A DNA stretch of 63,231 nucleotides. Origin: an uncultured Collinsella sp. GTDB lineage: Bacteria > Actinomycetota > Coriobacteriia > Coriobacteriales > Coriobacteriaceae. The stretch is from positions 1 to 63,231 of the forward strand of contig CAKUGF010000011.1 in assembly GCA_934654585.1 (NCBI GenBank), written 5' to 3'. Positions 38,101-42,565 of the stretch are shown piece after piece. The notes beneath the pieces are model-generated. The model ran no database searches, was not told where the DNA came from, and worked only from the letters and a program-made list of their open reading frames with translations. The translations under genes were made by a program, and so were the position numbers. How positions within the stretch are numbered: the stretch's first letter is position 1; every line of letters starts with the position of its first letter.

Positions 38101-38367
38101 CAGCCGGATAAGCCCGGAACGCCCGATTCCGACCAGTCGGATTCCAAGGACCCGGCAAAGCCCGGTAGTTCGGATGGTTCCGCGGCCGATAAGGCAAATG
38201 CGAATGGCGCGGAAAACTCCGGCAAGAAGGCTTCGTCCAAGACGAGCGCTCAGCACCTTGCCGATACGGGCGATCGCGCGCCATTGGCCGTCGCTGTTGC
38301 CGCGGGTGCCGTTGCGCTTATCGCTTTGGGGCTCGAGCTGCTGCGTCGCCGTCGCTCGGACGCGTAA
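26119..38367 (+). CDS. Giant cell-wall-anchored repeat protein (adhesin-like)
   Basis: The protein has about 4082 residues. Residues 1-34 are a signal peptide (cut after 'AAYA'). 35-133 is Ser/Asp/Thr-rich. 138-520 and 523-911 are two homologous modules, each with BspA-type leucine-rich repeats ('IGMHAFYNCPNLTDISLSG') and an Ig-like tail. About 915-2580 holds many InlB-B/Listeria-Bacteroides-like repeats ending in 'GYxFxGWY' patterns, broken by a hydrophobic stretch at 1188-1217. Three copies of a 290-residue module (Ig-like 'LSYQWFR...GEYFCRIT' plus a He_PIG-like domain) start near 2581, 3199 and 3685, with MBG-like domains between. Pro-Asp-rich spacers lead to a sortase-like 'LADTG' at 4047-4051, a membrane helix and 'RRRR'. 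The start at 26119 follows GGGAAGG. Confidence 0.9.
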   Translation: MNRITAALYRFLVVYLSVAMVVTSIPLAPRAAYADDAGATAVESEAQETDSGSDADADAVDDTSSADEGSSSTTSDQTNNAQDKSSSSDTNIPASSLTQDLSSAATDSDAAKTSPATAESPSDSSQTDALGHKEPTVYEYAKLMPNGNVYPCDASGNVTVEIDESDPNKNSVGGIWVINLIVDYGADGIPGYICDRSSNLRSVHFENSSISSIGIHAFYGCSNLADVSFSGMTIGDIGKGAFSGCGSLTSLNINDVATIGSMGEAAFAWSGLRSTGLDKVVGLSSIPESAYNGCSALTDTGLGGNTSITSIGVDAFKNCSRLATSGLESNTTIKTLGEGCFSGANMSGGLSLPLYSKIEELPSRAFYGSKLETVYLGCDHAVLINSTTFPKQYMTVMVPAKMASQYESGHPKEVWESCNGSLPVPVGKVLQKIKISRDPNKMTYQQGDIISLEGMSVTFQYPHSTMDSDYEALITEELGEYLTATPCDGDVFDDSMDGEPIQLVYDDGYTHLVTYSKGDLQQAACEYAKFMPNYYLYPCDANGNLTVEIDENNPRENSVDGRMVTNLIVDSGVDEVDAQLCADSTNLCSVRFENSSISKIGMHAFYNCPNLTDISLSGMTIGQIGKEAFFGCKSLTSLNINETATIGSMGYAAFAESGLESTGLDKVVGLTSIPDRAYDGCKSLTDTGLDKNTSITSIGVCAFRHCSSLATTGLESNTTVETLGHTCFYGTDLSGGLTLPYNSKIEELPDKAFYDTNLETVFLGCNHAVLINTDTFPKYNMTVMVPAKMIPKYSKGEPKAVWERCNGCLPVPVGKLLKSVEISCDPNNMTYEPGDTISLEGMSVELDYPHSVSIWNYEALIKEELGEYLTATPCDGDVFDESMDGQPIKLVYDDGYSHFETQTKGTLQLKKPEPTSFQISYAQTIDKGERKLMDGVELPDVSDSMTIDAGAEVTLDAGASGMLNDNITFKGWYDTESGEYISKETVYTFTPDKDLSLEARFKLKDYAVHVNDAQATDSSQDFAHLSVIAQNCYRNAGETVEVSAVTDNALFLGWFLGEGDDAYAVSDQLDFTYTVDEADAMVSEDKTDARIEITPRYCAPQASVVLSVDGVDENGQPLGQFLSTGLYGIGSRVTVVAVPMPGYVFDYATDALGNVVFTGDDGPSYTFVLEGDVQYTAHFREATDPAESLAALKAALIAAITAAAVLATMYGLGEIVDPIAADAVIEIGMADNIEDVAAVGTKVLKEIKDIIDDHKKPHDPDKPHGDHKIEIIATAQPEVGGVVTGGGFHYEGTVATLEAVANPGYRFVCWKQDGVEVSTSPVKTMTITKATPEVVKMTAVFEKKVEVTAVAEADGIQADFSTGCTASPVTQSITRGDEAMVTASEGPDYAFVGWFEDGIEVSRKRTYNFEAEVDRHLVARFRKADKTILVNTDPYDSAEVLCDGVPVVDGEVRAKDGDILTFTVRPKVRPDNPEKTYRFVEWRETDAQGVTIANKQEVCEYRVNGNARIEAVMDGRDTHTVRAEADPLEGGTVTLKRGETAGMVLEVPEGERVTAEATPSEGYIFDGWYLSNGGSDATSTLVSSERSYTFEPITDCVIQAKFTRACKVDVVVEPAAAMAGKYLVHGEGYCMKGEPATLSIELTAEASKQFTFKGWYDAKTDLLLGTDPSYLEFYPEDVECTVRAVFEENTYTVTAKAKKTFVERGTVEIEGHPGASSVTCGYGDTVMLKAKANDGYRFDHWKDDSGKEYDTAELVDKVTKSDTYTASFTDSKPEVMVTADSWLGGTVTCNGTVVKPTTDKFKLGETLHLTAKAHPGFLFRGWYVNGRLKSLKHETSLVAKARGKTGRCVIAAAFVPIDTVCVPLADPAEGGTVKASRILADRGAEVALKATPNPGYVFTGWYTADGKLESTDAEFTCHQERSHVHVARFMAKSYAVDATTVVDSGTGSLVESSAAGWVEGTGTVEAGHAATLTAHALSGYAFEYWADASGAVISRDSTYHVVPTSDTTLRAVFSAKQYTVDVSCEESMGTVEGAGTYAAGQVATVRAVAAEDTAFVGWFCNGTCVSSKKTYRFTVREDTSLYAVFASGSYVVHTVASPAEGGAVSGFGGYEAGERATLRAIANTGYSFAGWTDDKGETVSENADYTVKVTGDATYTATFAPKSYQVVLSASDDSVGTLSGEGFYQFGDTVELNATPMGTKRFVGWYVLDAEGNKSLLSCDAHCWVKLDEDMVEGLEGDTLELQAVFADPYEVTVTGEVVVKDKASSRGCRVTGSGSFVVGDQVELTAVAGMGYRFVGWSTDKEGTSIVETATTLDVTATQDMTYYAQFESDGQVTITVTGSSVFRGTALLVDGIPAGSRSYDRGDMFMAIAIPWKKYHFSHWVDDAGVTVSYSAFYIGTAKENRQLTAVFYETGCDVQVATYPKDAGFSMVALGTGGSYHSAAIMFTVPHKGWKFKYWVDENGMPVGATPVINRVVFGNRTFTAVYERASMTVTAVDSRLGGHVEGSSEDESLGYAVTNEVENGESTTLTAVPDAGYVFDGWYARNDDGSLGDEPLSTDAVWTFVPEDNMTVEARFAEAPKYKVTARAVNGSVDPESASVATDGKVTLSATPDEGCYLTRVTVADEAGEDGSAGNAYDLDISDYKGGAYSVTLSGVSAPQQVTFEFVKAAAPQVLAQPQDASAYEGDPVELSVAAEAGVNVRAHAAVSWGSASDVKLGYQWYRVPADGGKAVALKGETGESLSIARLDSDGEGEYFCRITQSYLGTVTKTDTEHAKVSIVPREALVFNGRVLPVATAHDGYRAEIAGATGGKAPYTYNLDEVEVPDGLSLAQADDGSGALVLSGVPAATGVCRFKISCTDDLGKKRVAHFALVVKAKEAPLAFEGQTFTYNGEAQAPVLAGVPEGCEDDVKLIYVGAGDTQYTSDQAPVDAGTYRAVVTLDANGYVGNASCDFTIEKAPVDISIETSDVTYDGARHGAAVTVAGLDASAYSVTYRGVDGTSYGPTALEPCDSGNYRITVKVTEPNYQGKKSAEFSIAKASQVITGTTSYSGVYGGNPIVFDNVAQTPVTFELVDSDDDANPVSIKGRCATVKAAGAAHVVAHAKASRNYLAAEDVELTVTVAPAQLLVKVDDAERFEGQENPEFTSSLVSRCDTSDVKVTYFCSANKKSPAGEYQIDAAVADPNFDVAVDPGTLTVKKKPEHYKVTAKAANGSVDNASVSVVEGGDVTLSATPDEGCYLERVTVVETGSDKAVDLDISDYKGGAYEVTLNGVTVSQEVTFEFAKADTPRVVAQPQDASAHEGDAVVLSVAAEAGVNVADHAASSTGSAAEVELSYQWFRVVDGKAEVLEGETGEALSLADLDDEQAGEYFCRITQRYLGIEAQTDSNCASVSVVTWDTLVFNGDLLPSASAHSTYLATIAGAAGGKAPYGYTWDEGKLPEGLKLSRTSGGLTLSGVPSKTGVSAFDITCTDARGEAVTAHFAFVVQAKRVKLTFADSDFTFNGASQAPEVSGAPKVCKSDLKIKYYGTGSTHYSSTEAPTDAGTYRAVATLRAHGYAGAAACEFEISPAKLKVKVDDAERYEGEANPTFTSSLESSVDTSGVKVEYSCDADESSPAGEYQIGATVTDPNFDAEVVPGTLMVKKKQEPVDPDPVVPDPDNPDPDQPDPAPNPDPDKPEPDNPDKPERFEVTTKAVNGSVDNASVTVDAGGDATFSATPDEACYLERVTVTEDGSDKVIDLDISDYEGGAYEVTLSGVTASQEVTFEFVKADAPKVIAQPQDASAYEGDAVVLSVAAEAGEDVLDHAGSSAGPAADVELSYQWFRMVDGEAVALEGETGEVLVVEDLDDGCAGEYFCRVTQRYLGIEIQTDSDHAVVSVAPWDALVFNGGLLPVARAHGAYRATIAGAAGGEAPYEYTWDEAKLPDGFKLSHTAGGLTLSGTPSKAGVSSFDVACKDARGETVTAHFVLVVQAKRDPVNPDPVEPSPDKPDGPDPDQPDKPGTPDSDQSDSKDPAKPGSSDGSAADKANANGAENSGKKASSKTSAQHLADTGDRAPLAVAVAAGAVALIALGLELLRRRRSDA
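26530..28850 (+). repeat. Tandem duplication of LRR modules in the giant gene
   Basis: Two units of about 1160 bases each (26530-27680 and 27685-28850) encode clearly homologous blocks from 'EYAKxMPN' to 'LVYDDGYxH'. Many positions are identical at the protein level, pointing to internal duplication. Confidence 0.85.
33860..38040 (+). repeat. Three-copy Ig/He_PIG module in the giant gene
   Basis: Copies lie at about 33860-34740, 35715-36590 and 37171-38040. Each runs from 'NGSVD' through 'TPDE.CYL', 'QPQDAS', 'YQW', 'GEYFCR' to 'VTAHF' or 'VAHFALVV'. Copies 2 and 3 are closest to each other. Confidence 0.85.
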
Positions 38368-38432
38368 CGGCTCAAAAGGGGCAGCTAGATTGACGCTTTG
38401 CACAATTTTGCCTGCTAAAGCGTTTATACTTG

Positions 38433-38462
38433 CGGGACGGGTATTTTGCCCGTCCCGTTTTT
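38433..38462 (+). terminator. Terminator between the giant gene and brnQ
   Basis: Arms CGGGACGGG (38433-38441) and CCCGTCCCG (38449-38457) are followed by TTTTT. A TATACT box at 38425-38430 sits just before it, so the hairpin could instead be the 5' end of brnQ mRNA. Confidence 0.8.
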
Positions 38463-38485
38463 GTTTCGACCCGAAAGGTGGCCCT

Positions 38486-39844
38486 ATGGCTTCATCTGAC
38501 CCGCGCGGTCTTCGCTCCGACCATGTCGTTACCGTCGGCATCGCTCTGTTCTCGATGCTCTTTGGTGCCGGTAACCTGATCATTCCGCCGCTACTGGCGC
38601 TGCAGGCCGGCACGGCCACGCCGCTTGCCATGGTCGGCTTTTTGATTGCCGCCATTGGCTTGCCCGTGATGGGCTTTATTGCTGTGGCGCTTGCCGGTAC
38701 GGCGCGTGAGCTCGCCGGTCGTGTGTACCCCAAGTTTGGCGAGTTCTTCGTCGCGGCGGTGTATCTGGCGATCGGTCCGTGCCTGGCCATTCCGCGTACG
38801 AGCTCCACGGCCTTCGAGATGTTGGTGCCGCTGCTGCCCGAGGGTGTTTCGCTCGGCACGGCTCGCCTGGTGTTTGCCGTCGGCTTCTTTGTCGTCGCGT
38901 TCGCGCTCACGCTGCGCCCCGGCGTCATCACGCGCGTGCTTGGTCGCATTACGGGTCCCGCGCTCATCGCGCTCATCGTGCTGGTTGTCGGTGCCTCCGT
39001 GATCTCGCCGCTGGGGCCGGCTGCCGCTCCGCAGGCTCCCTACGATGCCGGTGCTGCCGTGCAGGGCTTCTTGACCGGCTATCAGACGATGGATCTGCTT
39101 GCGTCGCTCGCCTTTGGCATCATCATCGCCGAGACCATCCACGAGCTGGGCGTGACCGATGACAAGCGCGTGGCCTTCGAGATCTCGCGCTCGGGTGTCA
39201 TTGCCGGCGTGCTCATGGCCATTATCTACTGCGGCCTGGCGCTTGCTGGCATGCAGCTCGGCACCGTGATGCCCGACGCCACCAATGGCGCGGCCATCCT
39301 CGCCCGTTCGGCGTCCATGCACTTTGGCCTTGCCGGCACGGTCGTGGTCTTCGCGATTTTCTTCCTGGCCTGCATGAACGTGTGCATCGGTCTCATCAGC
39401 TGCTGCTCGCGCTATTTCTGCGAGACGTATGTGGTCGAAGGGGGAGCGGAGGCTTCCGAGGAGGCCATGCGCCGCCCCTTTGCAATCCTCGCCTTTGTGT
39501 TCGCAGCGTTTTCGTGCGTGCTCTCCAACGTGGGCCTCGACGTGATCCTTATGTTCTCGGTGCCCATGCTCAACGCCTTGTACCCCGTCGCCATCGTGCT
39601 GGTGCTTATGGGCCTGGTGCACGGTTTTTGCGACGCTCATCCGCAGGTGTGGGTGTGGGTCGGCGGCGTTGTCGCCGTGCAGAGCGTGATCACCTCGGTC
39701 CGCGATGCGTTCTTTGCTGGCGCGTGGCTGCCGTTCGATGCGCTGCCCCTGGCGGATATCGGTGCCGCATGGGCGCCGGTTGCCGTGGTGGCGTTTGTGA
39801 TCGGCCTGGTCCATAGCCAGTTTGTCGCACATTCGAGGAGCTAG
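38486..39844 (+). CDS. brnQ: Branched-chain amino acid:cation symporter
   Basis: The 452-residue membrane protein has about 12 hydrophobic segments and LIVCS-family marks: 'LFSMLFGAGNLIIPPLLAL' near the N terminus, 'YLAIGPCLAIPRTSSTAFEM' in the third helix region and 'YQTMDLLASLAFGIII' mid-protein. It imports Leu, Ile or Val with Na+ (or H+). The ATG at 38486 follows GAAAGG; the frame is open upstream into the giant gene in a different frame, which is a shadow. A strong promoter for the tRNAs follows directly. Confidence 0.93.
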   Translation: MASSDPRGLRSDHVVTVGIALFSMLFGAGNLIIPPLLALQAGTATPLAMVGFLIAAIGLPVMGFIAVALAGTARELAGRVYPKFGEFFVAAVYLAIGPCLAIPRTSSTAFEMLVPLLPEGVSLGTARLVFAVGFFVVAFALTLRPGVITRVLGRITGPALIALIVLVVGASVISPLGPAAAPQAPYDAGAAVQGFLTGYQTMDLLASLAFGIIIAETIHELGVTDDKRVAFEISRSGVIAGVLMAIIYCGLALAGMQLGTVMPDATNGAAILARSASMHFGLAGTVVVFAIFFLACMNVCIGLISCCSRYFCETYVVEGGAEASEEAMRRPFAILAFVFAAFSCVLSNVGLDVILMFSVPMLNALYPVAIVLVLMGLVHGFCDAHPQVWVWVGGVVAVQSVITSVRDAFFAGAWLPFDALPLADIGAAWAPVAVVAFVIGLVHSQFVAHSRS

Positions 39845-39855
39845 GGTATCGTCGC

Positions 39856-39884
39856 TTGCACAGGCGGGGAGTCTACCTTATAAT
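39856..39884 (+). promoter_or_regulatory. Promoter of the tRNA pair
   Basis: TTGCAC at 39856-39861, a 17-base spacer and perfect TATAAT at 39879-39884 lie about 50 bases before tRNA-Pro. Confidence 0.75.
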
Positions 39885-39935
39885 TTCCTTCGCTTTGGGA
39901 CACGCAAGGTTTAGACCTTAGCTGCTCAACACCTT

Positions 39936-40012
39936 CGGGACGTGGCGCAGTTTGGTAGCGCGCCTGCTTTGGGAGCAGGATGTCGCAGGTTCAAATCCTG
40001 TCGTCCCGACCA
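39936..40012 (+). tRNA. tRNA-Pro (anticodon TGG)
   Basis: The acceptor strands CGGGACG and CGTCCCG pair fully. The anticodon loop CTTTGGGAG gives TGG, the T-loop is GTTCAAATC, and CCA is encoded. Confidence 0.96.
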
Positions 40013-40018
40013 TATCTT

Positions 40019-40092
40019 GCGGGCGTAGTTCAATGGTAGAACCCCAGCCTTCCAAGCTGATGACGCGGGTTCGATTCCCGTCGCCCGCTCCA
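40019..40092 (+). tRNA. tRNA-Gly (anticodon TCC)
   Basis: The acceptor strands GCGGGCG and CGCCCGC pair fully. The anticodon loop has TCC, the T-arm is GGGTTCGATTCCC, and CCA is encoded. It starts 6 bases after tRNA-Pro, so they are co-transcribed. Confidence 0.96.
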
Positions 40093-40104
40093 TAGGATTG
40101 ATTT

Positions 40105-40143
40105 AACGGCTTTGTTTCCTTCTGGGAATCAGAGCCGTTTTCG
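40105..40143 (+). terminator. Terminator of the tRNA operon
   Basis: Arms AACGGCT and AGCCGTT with inner pairing TTCC/GGAA are followed by TTTTCGTTT. A diverged copy lies at 40306-40343. Confidence 0.75.
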
Positions 40144-40152
40144 TTTACGTGC

Positions 40153-40295
40153 CGGGCGACGGGAATCGAACCCGACAGGGTGCGGAGCTGAGGAAATGCG
40201 TGAGCATTTTCCAGCGCAGCACGCAAGGGCCATCGGCCCGCAGCGAAACAAGGATTTGCGAAGCAAATCCTTGGACTTCCCGTCGCCCGCTCCAT
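40153..40295. repeat. tRNA-Gly 3'-end fragments (one inverted, one direct)
   Basis: 40153-40174 is a perfect 22-base inverse complement of the tRNA-Gly T-arm/acceptor (40066-40087). 40277-40295 is a perfect 19-base direct copy of its last bases including CCA (40075-40093). The stretch between has a perfect hairpin AAGGATTTGC/GCAAATCCTT just before the direct copy. The pattern is like an integration-site remnant. Confidence 0.75.
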
Positions 40296-40305
40296 TAGAT
40301 AGACG

Positions 40306-40343
40306 AACGGCCTTGGCTCCTTTCGGAACCAGGGCCGTTTTCG
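40306..40343 (+). terminator. Second, diverged copy of the tRNA terminator
   Basis: Arms AACGGCC and GGCCGTT with inner GGCTCC/GGAACC pairing are followed by TTTTCGT. It follows the direct tRNA fragment as the first terminator follows the tRNA, so the whole unit of about 200 bases is duplicated. Confidence 0.65.
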
Positions 40344-40697
40344 TATGAGTGCCGGGTGCGGGAATCAAGCCTGTTGGGTGCGGAATTAAGAAATACGGAC
40401 TGGTTTTGACTTATAGGATGGCCGATTTTGGCGCGTTTTCCAGTTGCGCATTCTACTCACCAACAAAAATCGAGTTGTGCGGTCACATGGAAGCCTTTTC
40501 ATGATTAAGGATGCCGGCTTAGGATCACCTGCGTCTATTTTGGTGTTTGATTCTGTGAAGTTGCTGTGCAAGTAGACATATAAAAGCCCAAAGTGGGACA
40601 TAAGCGCTCAAGTTGTTACGGTGTATTCCACTTGGGATTTGCTGAATGGACCGCACAACTCGAAAAATGTTGGTGACGGTTCGACAAGGATGGCGAA
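40344..40697. other. Noncoding stretch after the tRNA repeats
   Basis: Its first 50 bases are a decayed copy of 40151-40200 (GTGCCGGGTGCGGGAATC and so on). The rest is AT-richer and has no gene that I can support. Confidence 0.45.
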
Positions 40698-40727
40698 TGT
40701 AGCAAAGGGACTGTCCCTCCGTCGCAT
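40698..40727. repeat. Degenerate GGGAC/GTCCC palindrome
   Basis: The core AAAGGGACTGTCCCT has arms that only partly match (ATG.AGC against GTCGCAT). It touches the end of the PIN gene on the other strand and may be its terminator remnant. Confidence 0.4.
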
Positions 40728-41230
40728 TAGTGACGATTTTGGTGGCGGAGCTTGTCGATGGTGGCGTCGGTGCTGCGGCTGCGGGCGTCGCGTGCGGCAT
40801 GGCCATCGCGGGCATCGGTGGCGCGTTCGCGGGCTTCGGCTGCGTTGATGCGTTTGCGACGGTAATCGATCATGCCTTGGATGATGGGTTTGCCAAAGCT
40901 TACGACGTCGTCGTTGTAGATGGCAGTGCGGGCTGCGAGCAGGCAGTCGCTAAAGTCCATATGCGTCCTGCCGAACAGCTTGATGGCAAAGGCGATGACG
41001 GTGGGCTCGTCGACCATGACGTCGTCGAGCAACCTGGTCAGCGCCGCCGCGATTTTGGGGCGGGGGACCTTGTAGACATCGCGCAGCGTGACGGCGACAC
41101 GGGTGATGATCTCGGGGTAGACGCGGGTGGTGCGCGTGGCGATAACCTTGGCGGCGCGCGGCGACAGGACCTCGTCGTCGTTAAGCAGGTAGCGTAGGAT
41201 AACGGTCTCGTCGATGATGGTGCTACTCAT
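40727..41230 (-). CDS. PIN-domain toxin (VapC-like)
   Basis: The 167-residue protein has a PIN nuclease fold pattern: 'TIIDETVILRYLLNDDE' at the N terminus (Asp7 in place of the first catalytic acid), Glu40 after 'RVYP', 'MDFSDCLLAARTA' with Asp95, and Asp107/108 after 'IYN'. PIN toxins cut RNA, often tRNA or rRNA. A charged tail of about 45 residues (after 'DYRRKR') is longer than in usual VapC proteins of 130-140 residues and may be an extension into flanking repeat DNA. Its start overlaps the antitoxin stop by 8 bases, as in toxin-antitoxin operons. Confidence 0.72.
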   Translation of the reverse strand: MSSTIIDETVILRYLLNDDEVLSPRAAKVIATRTTRVYPEIITRVAVTLRDVYKVPRPKIAAALTRLLDDVMVDEPTVIAFAIKLFGRTHMDFSDCLLAARTAIYNDDVVSFGKPIIQGMIDYRRKRINAAEARERATDARDGHAARDARSRSTDATIDKLRHQNRH

Positions 41231-41546
41231 GGATGTCTACTTCCTCGGGACCCAAAATCGTATCGTCGCTCTCTGCTGCCAGATATTCAATCCAGGCGTT
41301 GCGTTCCTCGGACCGGCGATTGGGGTCCCCGTAAGCCTTAAGCACTCCGTAGGCAGCCGTGCCATCCTTTGAGCGCACGGCGATCGGCTGAAAAGGCAGT
41401 TTGCGCATGAGGATGCTCTGCGAAACAAAAAGGCGAACGGCCTCGGCAAGCGATGTACCCATGGCGTCGTAGAGACGCTCGGCATGCTGCTTGTCCTCTT
41501 CGCGAATGCGCACCTGTAGGATGGCTCGTTTTTGAGTCGATGACAT
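41223..41546 (-). CDS. RelB/DinJ-family antitoxin
   Basis: The 107-residue protein has the ribbon-helix-helix N terminus typical of RelB/DinJ: 'AILQVRIREEDKQHAERLYD' and 'GTSLAEAVRLFVSQSIL', then 'RKLPFQP'. It would bind its own promoter and neutralise the PIN protein encoded next. The ATG at 41546 follows AAGGGGG. RelB-type antitoxins usually pair with RelE/YafQ toxins, so pairing with a PIN toxin is a hybrid arrangement. Confidence 0.8.
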   Translation of the reverse strand: MSSTQKRAILQVRIREEDKQHAERLYDAMGTSLAEAVRLFVSQSILMRKLPFQPIAVRSKDGTAAYGVLKAYGDPNRRSEERNAWIEYLAAESDDTILGPEEVDIHE

Positions 41547-41970
41547 CGCTAGCCCCCTTATCTAGTGCAACGCGGATGGTCAAATTCGCCCTGTGCTTTC
41601 ATTTGACTATCTTATATCCACCACTTTATTTTACTCAAGTTAATGAGTGTAAACATAACTACAAGCGTAATACATCCGCAGAAGGAGAGCGTGAAAATCT
41701 CATATGCCTACGCGTGTAATACACTCGACTTTATAGTCCACCGAGAATAATCCCGACCTGCCAAAACCACTGCAATACACCCGTATTGCAGGGCTTATGC
41801 CCAAGTTTGCCCGTGGCAACTGCGTATATTCAACCTGTATACCGTTGGAGAAATTCCGTCGATTGCCTGTTTCGCCGCGGGCACTCGATTTACCGATGCC
41901 AGGCCACGGGCGGCCTGGGGCAACGTCGGCAGAACCTCTCCAGCAAGGGATTCAGGAGGGAGTGAACAAT
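41547..41970 (+). promoter_or_regulatory. Control region upstream of the formate hydrogenlyase block
   Basis: The 424-base gap has no supported gene. It holds three similar sites with core AATACA(T/C)(T/C)CG at 41668-41678, 41717-41727 and 41773-41783, spaced 49 and 56 bases. The third is within a perfect 9-bp inverted repeat CTGCAATAC/GTATTGCAG (41770-41791); the second is within GTGTAATACAC. These may be regulator sites for the hydN-fdhF-hyf genes. The left side should also carry the toxin-antitoxin promoter. No sigma-54 promoter was recognised. Confidence 0.45.
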
Positions 41971-42489
41971 ATGGGCAATAAACGAGTCGTCGCCGATTCT
42001 TCGCGCTGCATTGGGTGTCAAACCTGTATGGCGGCGTGCATCGAGGCGCATGACATCCCCGGTAACATCGCCGCGCCGCGCCTGCGCGTGACGCGTACGT
42101 ACGAGATCTCAGCGCCGGTGGCATGCCATCACTGCGAGGATGCCCCGTGCGCGAAGGCTTGCCCCACGGGCGCCTTGTTCTTTGATCCAAAGAACCATCG
42201 TATCGGCGTCAACGAGGACAACTGCATCGGCTGCAAGAGCTGCGTCATGGCTTGCCCCTTTGGCGCTGTGAGCGTAGCGACCACGCAGGTCCCCGTCTTG
42301 ATGGGCGACATTCGCGTGGGGTCGCAGACTAAGAGCTTTGTGCTCAAGTGCGACCTGTGTGTGGACCGTCCCGGCGGTCCGGCGTGTGCCGAGGCGTGCC
42401 CGACCAAGGGCCTCACCTTGGTGGATGAGGAGCGTCTGGCGGAGCTGACTGCCGAGCGTGCCCGCGCCACCATCGAAAATGAGGCGTAA
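41971..42489 (+). CDS. hydN: HydN-like 4Fe-4S electron carrier
   Basis: The 172-residue iron-sulfur protein has four Cx2Cx2-4Cx3C clusters: 'CIGCQTCMAACIEAH', 'CHHCEDAPCAKACP', 'CIGCKSCVMACPFGA' and 'CDLCVDRPGGPACAEACP'. This four-cluster HydN/HycB type passes electrons from formate dehydrogenase H to hydrogenase in the cytoplasm. The ATG at 41971 follows CAGGAGGGAG; the frame is open further upstream but has no ferredoxin motif there. fdhF follows 76 bases downstream. It could be called HycB; the position before fdhF favours HydN. Confidence 0.88.
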   Translation: MGNKRVVADSSRCIGCQTCMAACIEAHDIPGNIAAPRLRVTRTYEISAPVACHHCEDAPCAKACPTGALFFDPKNHRIGVNEDNCIGCKSCVMACPFGAVSVATTQVPVLMGDIRVGSQTKSFVLKCDLCVDRPGGPACAEACPTKGLTLVDEERLAELTAERARATIENEA

Positions 42490-42565
42490 GCGGGCGGCCA
42501 TACAAGCCCAACGATTGTCAAACATGTACCGAGTAATCGGTAGCAGAAAAAGGAAGGAGGGTGTC

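Noticed and set aside
29170..38976. Long minus-strand frames opposite the giant gene, for example 29170-31338 and 36817-38976
   Set aside because: They are composition shadows of a GC-rich repeat gene; the products are low-complexity and lack domain patterns or ribosome sites.
39918..40295. A 125-residue minus-strand frame over the tRNAs with 'GTTGFEPATSCSQSR'-like sequence
   Set aside because: This is the well-known false translation of tRNA antisense strands and contains the tRNA-Pro and tRNA-Gly genes.
40730..41197. A 155-residue plus-strand frame
   Set aside because: It is antisense to the PIN toxin, which has a recognisable fold pattern and an overlapping antitoxin partner.
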